Positions 43,466 through 53,407 of a stretch of 64,000 nt of DNA are shown piece by piece. A program made the translations under genes and the position numbers. The notes below the pieces were generated by a model that was not told where the DNA came from, made no database searches, and saw only the letters and a program-made list of their open reading frames with translations. Source of the stretch: Phycisphaerae bacterium (GTDB lineage Bacteria > Planctomycetota > Phycisphaerae > Sedimentisphaerales > Anaerobacaceae); the NCBI GenBank assembly GCA_017993835.1, contig JAGOLX010000004.1, positions 1-64,000 on the forward strand, read 5' to 3'. Each line of letters starts with the position of its first letter. Position 1 is the stretch's first letter.

Positions 43466-44602
43466 ATGCGGATGAACAAGCGACTGGCCTTGATGGCGGT
43501 ACCGTTGGTGTTGGTGGTAGTAACGAGAGGAGCCGTGTCAAGCGAGGACACGGCGCCGTCCAACACACGTCAGATGAGATGCATCGTGAAGGTAACGGCC
43601 GACCCCAACGTGATGCCGATGAGCTTCGACGTTTTGGAGTCCCTGCTGCGAAGCGACGCTGTCGCGGGCAAAGCTGCCCAACAGACGTGGCCAGCGGGCT
43701 ATGGCGCACGCGATACGTTCTTCGATGTCAGCCCGTTGGCAGATTCCGGCCCGCAGAAGAGAACTGCGAACGACCTCGCATCCCGCGAGGCGCGAATGAT
43801 GTTGTTCGAGTTGCAGATCCACGTCAGTAATGACGTCGCTCCCGCTGCGAGGGAATTCAGCGGCGCCTTGATCGAGAATCTCGAGACCGAGTTGCAGAAA
43901 CTGTTCGCCGCACGCGATTCAGCCCTTAGAAGGCAACTTGCGGAAGCCAGGACGTTACAGGATGCGATTCACAGACAGTTCGACAGTCTGGTGGTGCAGA
44001 GCAGGTCTGCCCACATCGAACATATCCGGCTGGACCCTGAGGATGAAGCGGTCCGCAGACAACTGGAGGAGGAACTGGATCGTCTGCAATTGCGTCAGGC
44101 TCAGATCTACCAGCAGAAGGAGACTGGGAAGAGGCAGGCCATGCAAGAGACACTCCGGGCGACGGCAAGCGACCTTTTCGCCGCGGCAGCCGAACTCAGC
44201 AACATCCAACTCAGAATAGCAGAAGACAAACTCGACGCCGCAGAGCACCAGAAGTTCCAACAGACGATCCGGAAGATCAAGCAATGCGGGGACCGCTGCA
44301 ACCAGATCCAACTGAACAGCGGACCCGTCCTGGACAAGGAGCTCCCCTGGCTCGACAAGAGCGAGGAGGGAACTGTGGTGCTCCGCATCGCAGCCAAACA
44401 GAGGGACCTGCGTGAAGTCAGTCGCAGGATTGCAGACATTCAGGGAGCGATGGTCCGTCCGGCAGCAATCGACACCGAACTCGGCCGCATCCAATGGACA
44501 ACCCGAGAATACAAACGGGCAGACGCGCAAGTCCAATTTCTCGAGGACCGTATCGCGGACCTTCAACTCTGTTCGGTGACCATCATCGGAGCAGCCAAAT
44601 AA
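43466..44602 (+). CDS. Exported coiled-coil protein of unknown function
   Basis: 378 residues. A short signal peptide (LALMAVPLVLVVVTRGAVS) is followed by a small alpha/beta segment (about 35-140; QMRCIVKVTADPNV). Long helices follow: residues about 140-345 are rich in Glu, Gln, Arg and Leu with heptad-like spacing (EAVRRQLEEELDRLQLRQAQ). I do not recognise the family. It resembles the periplasmic part of a membrane-fusion or secretion-linked protein, but there is no second membrane segment. The start ATG 43466 follows AGGAGACGGAG. It stands alone, convergent with the MscS gene 19 nt away. Confidence 0.6.
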   Translation: MRMNKRLALMAVPLVLVVVTRGAVSSEDTAPSNTRQMRCIVKVTADPNVMPMSFDVLESLLRSDAVAGKAAQQTWPAGYGARDTFFDVSPLADSGPQKRTANDLASREARMMLFELQIHVSNDVAPAAREFSGALIENLETELQKLFAARDSALRRQLAEARTLQDAIHRQFDSLVVQSRSAHIEHIRLDPEDEAVRRQLEEELDRLQLRQAQIYQQKETGKRQAMQETLRATASDLFAAAAELSNIQLRIAEDKLDAAEHQKFQQTIRKIKQCGDRCNQIQLNSGPVLDKELPWLDKSEEGTVVLRIAAKQRDLREVSRRIADIQGAMVRPAAIDTELGRIQWTTREYKRADAQVQFLEDRIADLQLCSVTIIGAAK

Positions 44603-44621
44603 TCCTCAAACCGGCAATGCC

Positions 44622-45614
44622 TCACGCGGTCTTCGCAGTGGGCGTCGGCTTCGTATGGACGTAGACCTCCTGCTGCGGGAACGGGATGGTCAGGCCGTTC
44701 TCGTCCAACGCAACCTTCACCTTCTCCGTGAGACTCCAGTAGACCGCCCAGTAATCGGCCACCTCGACCCAGGGACGGACCACGAAATCCACGCTGCTGT
44801 CGCCCATCTTGTTGACCGCGACCACCGGGGCAGGATCCGCGAGGAGTCTCGACTCGGCGGCCAGGACGTTCTCGATCACCCGACGGGCCTTCTTCAGATC
44901 GTCGCCATAGGAGACGCTGACCACCAGATCAACACGCCGGGTGCCGTTGATCGTGTAGTTCGAGATGCTCCCGCCCGTGACCGTGGCATTGGGCACGACG
45001 ATTCGGACGTTGTCCGGCGAATTGAGAACCGTGTTGAAGATCTGGATCGCCTGGACAGTCCCGCTGACGCCTCCGATCTGGACGTAATCGCCCACGCGGA
45101 AGGGCTTGAAGATCAGCAACAGCACGCCGGAGGCGAAGTTCGCCAGGGAGCCCTGCAAAGCCAGGCCCACCGCCAGTCCCGCGGCGCCGAGCACCGCAAT
45201 GAACGAAGCCGTCTGGACGCCCGCCTGACCCAAGGCCGCGACCACCACGAACACCAGCATGGCGGTGTAAGCGAGATTCTCGATGAAGGGCACGAGCGTC
45301 GGGTCTACCTTCGCCTTCTTCAGAACCTTGACAAGCAGCCCCGACACCAACTTGGCCACCCATCGTCCCACCAGGAAGATCAGTATGGCGCCGAGCACCT
45401 GAAGCCCGTATTTGACCAGCATCTCATAGACCTGCGTCAGAATGCGCTCGGCGTTGTCAAGGGAGATGACCGGGGCCGTGGAGGTCTCAGCGGGCGCCGC
45501 TGTCGCCCCGGCGGCATCGCCCGACGCAGCCTGCGAGGCCGCCAGACTCGAACTCCACAGTATCAGGGACAGAACCAGTACCGAAACGCGGGAGAAGACC
45601 GGTGAAGCACGCAT
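44622..45614 (-). CDS. MscS-family mechanosensitive ion channel
   Basis: 330 residues, small MscS class. A signal-like N-terminal hydrophobic stretch and an Ala/Thr-rich segment lead to three membrane helices. The pore helix region is IAVLGAAGLAVGLALQGSLA, followed by NFASGVLLLIFKPFRVGDYV, the most conserved MscS block. The cytoplasmic beta domain has NATVTGGSISNYTING. It lets solutes out upon osmotic down-shock. The start ATG 45614 is preceded by AAGGATTAGACG. It is transcribed alone. Confidence 0.93.
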   Translation of the reverse strand: MRASPVFSRVSVLVLSLILWSSSLAASQAASGDAAGATAAPAETSTAPVISLDNAERILTQVYEMLVKYGLQVLGAILIFLVGRWVAKLVSGLLVKVLKKAKVDPTLVPFIENLAYTAMLVFVVVAALGQAGVQTASFIAVLGAAGLAVGLALQGSLANFASGVLLLIFKPFRVGDYVQIGGVSGTVQAIQIFNTVLNSPDNVRIVVPNATVTGGSISNYTINGTRRVDLVVSVSYGDDLKKARRVIENVLAAESRLLADPAPVVAVNKMGDSSVDFVVRPWVEVADYWAVYWSLTEKVKVALDENGLTIPFPQQEVYVHTKPTPTAKTA

Positions 45615-46143
45615 CGTCTAATCCTTTCACACAGAACCACCACTATCGTAGGGCCGGGGACGCGGACACCCCCTATTCCCGGCCGATTCACCAAAACGGC
45701 CCATCATGTTACCCATTTCCAAGTCCTGTGCAAGACTCAGCCGACGGCTGACACCCCCGGCCGCTCTCGTACCGCCCAGACGCCGCCGCGTGTCTGTGAA
45801 AAGAAACCGGCCATCGGCTGGTGATAACAAGCGCCGGCCGCACGGAAATAGATTGCCTGCCAAGCGGGCAGATGGTATAAATAACGAAGTGGTCTTTAAG
45901 GCGGTTCTGTCTCCTCGGAATCGTTCTGGGGCGCGGGCACGTGCGTCCCGTGGAAACAGGCCCCTGGCTCTGTCATGGGTTGACATCGGAGGCGCAGGGT
46001 TATGTGTCATGGCGATCACACCACCGAATCGCAGTTCGGCAATCCACCCTTTCTGCGTTTTCCGTCCATCCGCTTGCTCTCGTCGCACCGGCTGTGTGGG
46101 CCGCGCGATCGTATTGTTTCTGTTGTTGGGAAGGAGGACACGT
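45615..46143. other. Intergenic region, MscS / LamG protein
   Basis: 529 nt. An open frame runs on from the LamG gene back to 45706, but signal peptide and ribosome site (GGAAGGAGG at 46130-46138) put the start at 46144. A possible -35 TTGACA is at 45980-45985, with a poor -10. A short CTGCC/GGGCAG stem lies near 45856-45872. No RNA family or repeat is recognised. Confidence 0.45.
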
Positions 46144-48981
46144 ATGTTCAGGACACTCAACCGCTTGATCCTATGTTTGGCCGTGGTGTGCCTGGCGGCG
46201 CAGGCGGGCCACGCTGGTCTGGTGGGCCACTGGAAGCTGGACGACGGCTCGGGCACCGTGGCTGCCGACGCCACAGGCAACGGCCACAACGGGACGCTCC
46301 TCAACGGTCCCACCTGGGTGGAGGGCTACCTGGGCGGTGCCCTGAAGTTCGCCGGCAATTCGCAGAAGGTCGACATCCCTTATAGCGCCGCGCTGAACCC
46401 CACCGATGAGTTCTCCATCAGCGTTTGGGCGAACGTGGACCCGACGGGCACCAGCCACCGCTCGCCGATCACGTCACGAGACGACTACCCCCAGCGCGGA
46501 TACATCCTGTACGTCGAGCCGGGCAACACGTGGCAGTTCTGGAGCGGGACCGGCGCCGGCTGGCACACCACGGCAGGCCCGGCCGTCACGTTCGACGAAT
46601 GGACCCTGGTAACGGGAACCTACGCGGGCGGACAGAAGAAGCTCTACATCAACGGCAGTCTGGCTGCTGAGAACGCGGCCGCATTCGGTCCGAACACACA
46701 GCAGGTCCTTCGCATCGGCGGCGGGGCCACTGAAAGCGCGGGCAATTACTTCTTCGTGGGCATGATCGACGACGTCCGCGTCTATAGTCATGCTGTCAGT
46801 GAACTGGAACTGAACTACCTCGTCGAAGGCAAGCCGTATCCGTTCGCCAGCAGCCTGGCCCCCAAGAACGGCGCAATGACCACGACCGGGCAGGTGACGC
46901 TCCAGTGGACCCCAGGGGAACTGGCCGCGTCGCACAACGTCTACTTCGGCGAGGATCAGGAAGCGGTGGCAAATGCCACGCCGGACGATGCCGACCTGTT
47001 CCGCGGCAGCACAACAGCCACCACACTGGGCGTCACCGGGGCGGGGACCCAGTACCCGGACGGCCTGACGCCGGGGATGACCTACTACTGGCGGGTCGAC
47101 GAGATCAACGACGACGACCCCGAGAGCCCCTGGAAGGGAGAGGTTTGGAGCTTCTGGGTCCAGCCCCTGACGGCCTACAACCCCTCGCCGGTCGATGGGA
47201 GCGAGTACATCCTGCTCGATCAGGATCTGAGCTGGTCGCCGGGCCAGAAGCCTCTGTTCTACACGGTCTACCTCGCCGAGAGCTTCGAGGCGGCCCAGAC
47301 CGCCACACAGAGCATCTCCATGACCACGAGCACCACATGCGATCCTGGCCCGCTGGCACCCGACACGACCTACTACTGGCGGGTCGACACGTTCACCATG
47401 GGGAATATCACGCAGAAGGGCCCGGTCTGGAGCTTCCGCACCGTGCCCGAGATTCAGGTGGCCGATGAGAGCCTGCTCGCCTGGTGGAAGTTGGACGAGG
47501 GGATCGGCAACAACGTGCTGGACTGGTCGGGCCATGGCCACCACGGCACGCTCGGCGGCAATCCGCAGTGGGTAGGCGGCTACGCCGGCGGCGCGTTGTC
47601 CTTCGACGGCCAGGACGACTACGTCGCGTTCGGAACGCCGGCCGATCTGTACCTGCCGCAGACCTACTCGTACTGTGTCCGGTTCAAGGTCGCCAACAAC
47701 GTCTTCGACAACATCGGGACCCAGTATCTCCTGTGCATCGGCTCGCGCAGCGACCTGATTATCGGCGTGGAGGATTCCGTCGGCCTGTCGGGCGACCTCA
47801 TGCTGCACTATTACGACACGACCCCCGCTTTCAACGCCTTGGGTGTCGGCCAGGTCGTCTGGGACTCTGACGACTGGCACATGGTCGTCGCAACGAAGGA
47901 CGCTGCCGGCCACAAGATCTACCTGGACGGCGAGTTGATCAACTCCGATACGAACACGAACAACGACAACTACGCCACCACGCGGATCATCTCGCTGGCC
48001 GCGAGGGCCTGGACCAGCCCGCAGGTCGAGTTCTTCAACGGCCTGCTGGACGACGTCCGCATCTACAACCGAGCGCTGAGCGCTGCGGAGATCGAGGCCC
48101 TCCTCGTCGCCGATCCGCTGCAGGCCACCGAGCCAAGCCCGGTCCGCGATGCCACGGTGGACATCCGGGACGTGGATGCGCTGACCTGGGTGGCAGGCGA
48201 TTCGGCCGTCTCGCACGATGTATACGTCGGCGCCGACCGGTCGGCCGTCGCCGCCGCGGGCAAGGACGCCGCGGAATTCCAGGGCAACCAGTCGGGGACC
48301 AGTTTCTCGCTGGCCGATCTCGTCACCTTCGGCGGCGGCAGCTACTACTGGCGGATCGACGAGGTCGAGGCCGACGGGACGGTCCGTACGGGCGACGTGT
48401 GGAAGTTCACCGTGCCCGCGTACCTGCTGATCGACGATTTCGAGAGCTACACGGACGATGACGTCAACGAGATGACCATCTATCACACGTGGGTCGATGG
48501 CTTCACCGACCAGCTCAGCAACTCGATCGTCGGCTATATGAACTCCGCCGGCGGCACGTTCGGAGAGAGGACGATCGTCCACGGCGGCGGCCAGTCCATG
48601 CCCCTCGAATACGACGACAGCAAATCGCCGTATTTCTCCGAAGCCACGCGAACCTGGGCTTCCGCGCAGGACTGGACGGCCGAGGACGTGGACATGTTGA
48701 CCCTGTTCGTCCACGGCGCGGCGGGCAACGCAGCGGACCCGCTGTATGTGGTGCTCAAGGACAGCACCGGCAAGACTGCGTCTGTAACGCATGGCAACCT
48801 GGAAGCGGCGACGACTTCCCGCTGGATCGAGTGGAACATCCCGCTCAGTGAGTTCGGGGGGCTTTCCCTCAACCGGATCAAGACGATGTGCGTCGGCCTG
48901 GGCGACCGCACGGGAACGACGCCGGGCGGGACGGGCCTGATCTACATCGACGACATCTGGCTGACCCGGACGCAGCAGTAG
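46144..48981 (+). CDS. Exported LamG-domain protein with Fn3-like modules
   Basis: 945 residues. The signal peptide is LNRLILCLAVVCLAAQAGHA. A LamG/concanavalin-like domain follows (about 24-225; GLVGHWKLDDGSGTVAADAT). Two Fn3-like modules come next (each with TYYWRVDE- or TYYWRVDT-type strands), then a second LamG domain (about 445-655; LLAWWKLDEGIGNN), another module and a C-terminal galactose-binding-like domain (about 760-945; LLIDDFESYTDDD). Such proteins are abundant in planctomycetes and probably bind glycans at the cell surface; no catalytic residues are evident. It shares layout with the protein at 50315. A strong terminator follows at 49036. Confidence 0.82.
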   Translation: MFRTLNRLILCLAVVCLAAQAGHAGLVGHWKLDDGSGTVAADATGNGHNGTLLNGPTWVEGYLGGALKFAGNSQKVDIPYSAALNPTDEFSISVWANVDPTGTSHRSPITSRDDYPQRGYILYVEPGNTWQFWSGTGAGWHTTAGPAVTFDEWTLVTGTYAGGQKKLYINGSLAAENAAAFGPNTQQVLRIGGGATESAGNYFFVGMIDDVRVYSHAVSELELNYLVEGKPYPFASSLAPKNGAMTTTGQVTLQWTPGELAASHNVYFGEDQEAVANATPDDADLFRGSTTATTLGVTGAGTQYPDGLTPGMTYYWRVDEINDDDPESPWKGEVWSFWVQPLTAYNPSPVDGSEYILLDQDLSWSPGQKPLFYTVYLAESFEAAQTATQSISMTTSTTCDPGPLAPDTTYYWRVDTFTMGNITQKGPVWSFRTVPEIQVADESLLAWWKLDEGIGNNVLDWSGHGHHGTLGGNPQWVGGYAGGALSFDGQDDYVAFGTPADLYLPQTYSYCVRFKVANNVFDNIGTQYLLCIGSRSDLIIGVEDSVGLSGDLMLHYYDTTPAFNALGVGQVVWDSDDWHMVVATKDAAGHKIYLDGELINSDTNTNNDNYATTRIISLAARAWTSPQVEFFNGLLDDVRIYNRALSAAEIEALLVADPLQATEPSPVRDATVDIRDVDALTWVAGDSAVSHDVYVGADRSAVAAAGKDAAEFQGNQSGTSFSLADLVTFGGGSYYWRIDEVEADGTVRTGDVWKFTVPAYLLIDDFESYTDDDVNEMTIYHTWVDGFTDQLSNSIVGYMNSAGGTFGERTIVHGGGQSMPLEYDDSKSPYFSEATRTWASAQDWTAEDVDMLTLFVHGAAGNAADPLYVVLKDSTGKTASVTHGNLEAATTSRWIEWNIPLSEFGGLSLNRIKTMCVGLGDRTGTTPGGTGLIYIDDIWLTRTQQ

Positions 48982-49035
48982 AGTTGGAACACCGGACCGC
49001 CGGTGTGTGAACATGGCAACATAGCCGATAGACAG

Positions 49036-49080
49036 CAGAGGGCTGCGAGGGTAGATTACTTGCAGCCCTCTGTGTTTCTC
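49036..49080 (+). terminator. Intrinsic terminator after the LamG gene
   Basis: CAGAGGGCTGC (49036-49046) pairs perfectly with GCAGCCCTCTG (49062-49072), with a 15-nt loop, followed by TGTTTCTC. The 11-bp GC-rich stem and T-rich tail make it convincing. It separates the LamG gene from the prepilin-like gene. Confidence 0.7.
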
Positions 49081-49107
49081 TGGTCGTATCTGAGGACAAG
49101 GTGGAAT

Positions 49108-49887
49108 ATGACGATGCGAAGACACGCGTTCACCCTGATCGAGCTGCTCGTGGTCGTGGCCATCATTGCCCTGCTGATGTCGATTCTGCTGCCCAGCCTG
49201 AATCGAGCCCGCAAGCAGGCCCGCACCGTCGCCTGCCTGTCCAATCTCAAGCAGTGGAGCTACATCTGGCACATGTACACCGAAGAAGGCGGCGGCAAAT
49301 TCAACTCCGGCGGCACCACGGGCGGCGACGCGGCGAACGATTGGCCCGTTGTCATGATGCCCTACTACCTGGATCGGGGAGCGCTGACCGTGTGTCCGTC
49401 AGCCACTCGCCCGATGAACATACCGGGGGACTGGTCCTCCCGTGCGTGGTTGTGGGATAAGCAAGGGTGGACCAATATCAAGAGTAAGACGTCGCAAGAC
49501 ATCGGCAGCTACGGCCAGAACGAGTGGATTTGTAACCGTACGGGGGACCAGTACTGGAAGAACCGCAACACGATCAAAGACCCGGTGAACGTGCCACTGT
49601 TCTTCGATTGTGCCTACGTGGACGTGTTTCCCAGCGCGACGGCGGGCCCGCCTACAATCGAGGGAGATGTCTCCGGCCTGAACGAGTGGGTCCTGGTCTG
49701 CATGAATCGGCACAGCGGATATGTGAACTATCTTTTCGCTGACATGAGCGTCCGCAAGGTCGGACTCAAGGAACTGTGGACCCTCAAGTGGAACCGCACG
49801 TTCAACACCTCCAACGCCTGGACCACCGCCGGCGGCGTCACCCATGACGATTGGCCCCTCTGGATGAGAGGCTTCAAAGACTACTGA
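49108..49887 (+). CDS. Prepilin-type N-terminal cleavage/methylation domain protein
   Basis: 259 residues. The type IV prepilin signal is clear: a short basic leader MTMRRHA, then [20 protein letters not shown], a class III signal in which the E at mature position 5 is needed for assembly. The globular part has no firm family, but contains [15 protein letters not shown] and [18 protein letters not shown]. This matches the pseudopilin-like proteins that are extremely numerous in planctomycetes. They may form a fibre or secretion pseudopilus, or be cell-surface proteins. ATG 49108 is preceded by AAGGTGGA. It lies between two LamG protein genes. Confidence 0.87.
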   Translation: MTMRRHAFTLIELLVVVAIIALLMSILLPSLNRARKQARTVACLSNLKQWSYIWHMYTEEGGGKFNSGGTTGGDAANDWPVVMMPYYLDRGALTVCPSATRPMNIPGDWSSRAWLWDKQGWTNIKSKTSQDIGSYGQNEWICNRTGDQYWKNRNTIKDPVNVPLFFDCAYVDVFPSATAGPPTIEGDVSGLNEWVLVCMNRHSGYVNYLFADMSVRKVGLKELWTLKWNRTFNTSNAWTTAGGVTHDDWPLWMRGFKDY

Positions 49888-50314
49888 GGCGTTCTCGCGA
49901 CACAAACCCCCTTTCCAGCCCGCAGGGCAAGGGACGCGGTGGAGAGCCGTACGGCAGAGCCGGGGATATGGTTCCGTGCCTGAGGCGAACCCATCCCCGC
50001 GACACTCAAGTTCGCAGACGTAAGTGCCGATATGAATTGAGTTTAGAGAAAAGGGTTCGATTTCTGGTTGATTTGCGGTCGATTGATGCGGTAAGATGGA
50101 ACGAAGCCGTGCAGGGGGTGCTATTATGAGACCCTGCAAGCGGTGATTTTTCGTCCGAGGAGGAGTCGGTACGGTAGCAAATGCAGCGACACATCGAAGC
50201 CCATCCTCTCGTCCATCTTCCTGATTTCCCTGCAAAGCAAGGCGCTCGGTGCTCTCAGTAGGCAATTGTAGCGTGATGGCATCGGCGCATGACAGATTCC
50301 GAAGGAGGACTGTA
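49888..50314. other. Intergenic region, prepilin-like / LamG-discoidin
   Basis: 427 nt. It holds a fair promoter (50068-50097) and, just after it, a GCAGGG/CCCTGC stem (50111-50137) followed by a T-rich stretch near 50147, which could be an attenuator or a terminator. The ribosome site GAAGGAGG precedes the gene at 50315. Nothing else is recognised. Confidence 0.5.
50068..50097 (+). promoter_or_regulatory. Putative promoter of the LamG/discoidin gene
   Basis: TTGATT (50068-50073), an 18-nt spacer and TAAGAT (50092-50097). It leaves a leader of about 210 nt before ATG 50315, with a stem at 50111-50137. Confidence 0.4.
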
Positions 50315-53275
50315 ATGTTGAGAAAGTCGGTTCTTGCAGCGGTCTGCATGGTGGCGTTGGGGTCGGCCGGGTCGGCCTTGGCCGGACTCGACCCGAACCT
50401 CGTCGCCTGGTGGTCCCTGGATGAAGGGACAGGCGCCATGGCGTACGATGGGAGCGCCAATGGGAACGACGCGACCCTGACGAACAACCCGACCTGGGTG
50501 GAGGGCAAGCTGAACACTGCGCTGCAGATGAGCGGCGGCAGCCATATCTCGGCGCCGCACATCCCCCTGGACAGCCGCAGCTTCACGGTGGCCCTGTGGA
50601 TGTGTCCCGTCCTGACCGGCGGCTCCAAAGTCCTCTTCTCGCAGGTCCAGAGTGGGAACACCAACCAGAGCATGCACTACCGCCTCGGTGGCGACAGCAG
50701 CTCCGATGCACCCGTCCGCGGCATCCTTATGGGTTTCTACGGCAACGACCTCAGTTCGCCCGCCAATCTCTTCCAGGACAACACCTGGTACCATCTGACC
50801 TTCTACTATGATTACGAAAACAAGGTCAGAAGGATCTACGTGGACGGCGAGCCGGTCGCGGAAGGCACGAGCACCAACCCCTACTTGGGGACAACGGGCA
50901 ACACAAAGGTGGGAATCTGGGACACGGACACGGGCCAGGTCTACGTGGGCATCGTGGACGATGTCCAGATCTACCAGAAGGCCTTGTCCGACACCGAGGT
51001 CAAGAGAATCATGAAGGGCCTGGCAGACACCTCCGTCGCGTCCGGTCCGTGGCCGCAAGACGAGGCAACCGAAGTGCTTCGCGACGCGGTCCTGAGTTGG
51101 ACGACGGGCGAGTACGCCGCCACGCACAATGTGTACTTGGGGACGAGCTTTGAGGATGTCAACGCAGCCAGCGTTTCCAATCCGCGAGGCGTCCTCGTCA
51201 GCCAGGGTCAGACGGGCACCGACTTCGACCCCGACGGTGTGTTCGAATACGGCCAGACCTACTACTGGAGGGTCGATGAGGTCAACGGCGCACCTGATTA
51301 CTCCGTCTCCAAGGGAACGACCTGGAGCTTCGCCACCGAACCGTACGGCTATCCGATCACCGGCCTGACAGTCACCGCCTCCGGCCAGGAAGGCACCTCG
51401 CCCGCCATCCGAACCATCGACGGTTCCGGACTTAAGGACGACCTGCACTCCACGGAGCTGAAGGAGTCGTGGATGGCCAGGTCCGTGCCCGCCTGGATCC
51501 AGTACACCTTCGACAAGGAATACGTCCTGGATGAGCTGCGGGTCTGGAACGCCAACTCCATCGTCGAATCGTGGATGGGTCTGGGCGCCAAGGACGTCAC
51601 CGTCGAGTACTCCACCGACGGCCAGACCTGGACCGCGATCGAGAACGTGCCCCAGTTCGCCCAGGAAACCGGCGCGGCGCCCTGCCCTGCGAACACCACC
51701 ATCAGCTTCGGCGAAGTCTCCGCCAGGCACGTCAAGCTCACCATCAACACCGTGTGGGGCAGCGGTATGGGAGCCGGGCTCAGCGAAGTCCGCTTCTCCT
51801 ACGTCCCGGTGCAGGCATTCCAGCCCGATCCGGCCGACGGCGCCACAGGCATCGCCGTCGATGCCCAGTTCAACTGGCGACCCGGACGCAAGGCGACCTC
51901 CCACCAGGTCTACCTTGGGACCGACGCCAATGCCGTCGCCGAAGGAACGGTGGCCGCCGAGACCGTGACCGACCACCGCTACATCCCCGACGCCCTCGAT
52001 TTCGGCACAACCTACTACTGGAAGGTCGACGAGGTGGGCGACAGCGGCACCTACGAAGGCGATGTCTGGAGCTTCGCTTCCCAGGAGTACGGTGAGATCG
52101 ACACCTTCGAGGCCTACAACGACGACGACAATCGCATCTACGACACCTGGCTCGACGGCTATGTGGACAAGAGCAGCGGTTCGCAGGTCGGGTACATAGA
52201 CTCCAGCAACAGCACCTTTGGCGAGACCGCCGTCGTTCACAGCGGGCTGCAATCGATGCCGTTGTTCTACAACAACACGGCCGCCCCCTACTACTCGGAG
52301 GCCAAGCGGACCTTCGACTCGGCCCAGGACTGGACCGCTCGCGGCATCAAGAGCCTTGCGATCTACTTTGCAGGCAAGACCGGCAACGGCGGCCAACTGT
52401 ACCTCAAGATCAACAACACCAAGGTGCCCTACGACGGGGACGCGACGGACCTGGCGAGGAGCATCTGGCAGCCGTGGAATATCGACCTGTCCAAAGTCAG
52501 CGGCGCGAATGCCGTGCGTTCCCTCACGATCGGCATCGAGGGGTCCGGCGCCACGGGCACCCTGTACATCGACGACATTCGATTGTATCCCAAGACGCCC
52601 GAGTGGATCACGCCGGCAACGCCGGACGCCGCTGGCCTGGCAGCCCACTACACCCTCGACAAGGATGGCAAGGACAGTTCCGCAAACGCTCTGAACGGGA
52701 CCGTCGAAGGCAACACGGACTGGGTGCAGGGCATGGTCAACAATGCGATGCTGTGCAACGGCGCCAATACCCGCGTCGTCGCGCCTCACATCGCCCTGGA
52801 CAACCGGAGCTTCACGGTCGCCATGTGGATCAATCCGGTCCTGTACGCGGCCGAGCAGGTCGTCTTCAGTCAGACGCAGTCATCCGCAACGAACACGGAT
52901 CTGCACTTCCGGCTCGGAGGCCCCGGCGCCGCGTCCGGGAACGTGCCCGCGGGCGGCGTCCGCATGGCGTTCTACTCCAACGATCTCGACACGACCGGCG
53001 GAGTCATCCAGGACAACCAGTGGTACCACATCACCTTCCGGTACGATTTCGAGAACCAGGACAGGAGGATCTACATCGACGGCGTGCTGGCGGCTCATCA
53101 GACCTCGGCTACGCCATATCTGGGCGCTACGGGCAACACGATCATCGGGGCCTGGGGCACCGGCCAGTGGTTCAGCGGCATGATCGATGACGTTCAAATC
53201 TACCAGCGGGCGTTGTCCGATGGGGAAATCGCCGGTCTCGCCGGCAGGACCCTGCCGATCCACAAGGCATTCTAG
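50315..53275 (+). CDS. Exported LamG / F5-8-type-C (discoidin) protein
   Basis: 986 residues. The signal peptide is KSVLAAVCMVALGSAGSALA. A LamG domain (about 25-230; LVAWWSLDEGTGA) is followed by a Fn3-like module and a discoidin/F5-8C-like domain (about 348-505; SWMARSVPAWIQYTFDKEYV). Then come another module (TYYWKVDEVGDS), a galactose-binding-like domain (about 595-765; DTFEAYNDDDNR) and a second LamG domain (about 770-980; LAAHYTLDKDGKD). It probably binds polysaccharide at the surface, with no visible catalytic site. The two LamG domains are similar to each other, a sign of internal duplication. It converges with the GH5 gene through a terminator at 53324. Confidence 0.83.
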   Translation: MLRKSVLAAVCMVALGSAGSALAGLDPNLVAWWSLDEGTGAMAYDGSANGNDATLTNNPTWVEGKLNTALQMSGGSHISAPHIPLDSRSFTVALWMCPVLTGGSKVLFSQVQSGNTNQSMHYRLGGDSSSDAPVRGILMGFYGNDLSSPANLFQDNTWYHLTFYYDYENKVRRIYVDGEPVAEGTSTNPYLGTTGNTKVGIWDTDTGQVYVGIVDDVQIYQKALSDTEVKRIMKGLADTSVASGPWPQDEATEVLRDAVLSWTTGEYAATHNVYLGTSFEDVNAASVSNPRGVLVSQGQTGTDFDPDGVFEYGQTYYWRVDEVNGAPDYSVSKGTTWSFATEPYGYPITGLTVTASGQEGTSPAIRTIDGSGLKDDLHSTELKESWMARSVPAWIQYTFDKEYVLDELRVWNANSIVESWMGLGAKDVTVEYSTDGQTWTAIENVPQFAQETGAAPCPANTTISFGEVSARHVKLTINTVWGSGMGAGLSEVRFSYVPVQAFQPDPADGATGIAVDAQFNWRPGRKATSHQVYLGTDANAVAEGTVAAETVTDHRYIPDALDFGTTYYWKVDEVGDSGTYEGDVWSFASQEYGEIDTFEAYNDDDNRIYDTWLDGYVDKSSGSQVGYIDSSNSTFGETAVVHSGLQSMPLFYNNTAAPYYSEAKRTFDSAQDWTARGIKSLAIYFAGKTGNGGQLYLKINNTKVPYDGDATDLARSIWQPWNIDLSKVSGANAVRSLTIGIEGSGATGTLYIDDIRLYPKTPEWITPATPDAAGLAAHYTLDKDGKDSSANALNGTVEGNTDWVQGMVNNAMLCNGANTRVVAPHIALDNRSFTVAMWINPVLYAAEQVVFSQTQSSATNTDLHFRLGGPGAASGNVPAGGVRMAFYSNDLDTTGGVIQDNQWYHITFRYDFENQDRRIYIDGVLAAHQTSATPYLGATGNTIIGAWGTGQWFSGMIDDVQIYQRALSDGEIAGLAGRTLPIHKAF

Positions 53276-53323
53276 TCATCGAGAAGACGGCGGATCAAGC
53301 CGTAGCACAGAGTTGCAGCATCA

Positions 53324-53365
53324 AGCGGGGCCCCAGTCGCAAGACGAAGGCCCCGCTCCTCTTGC
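53324..53365 (+). terminator. Terminator between the LamG/discoidin and GH5 genes
   Basis: AGCGGGGCC (53324-53332) pairs perfectly with GGCCCCGCT (53349-53357), with a 16-nt loop and CCTCTTG after it. It lies between two converging genes and may act in both directions. The T-tract is poor. Confidence 0.55.
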
Positions 53366-53407
53366 GCCGGGACGGCGGGGAAACGCGGTTTTCGTCTCCG
53401 CGTGCCC

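Noticed and set aside
45627-46313. Minus-strand frame over the MscS/LamG gap
   Set aside because: It has no ribosome site or domain, and overlaps the LamG signal peptide region.
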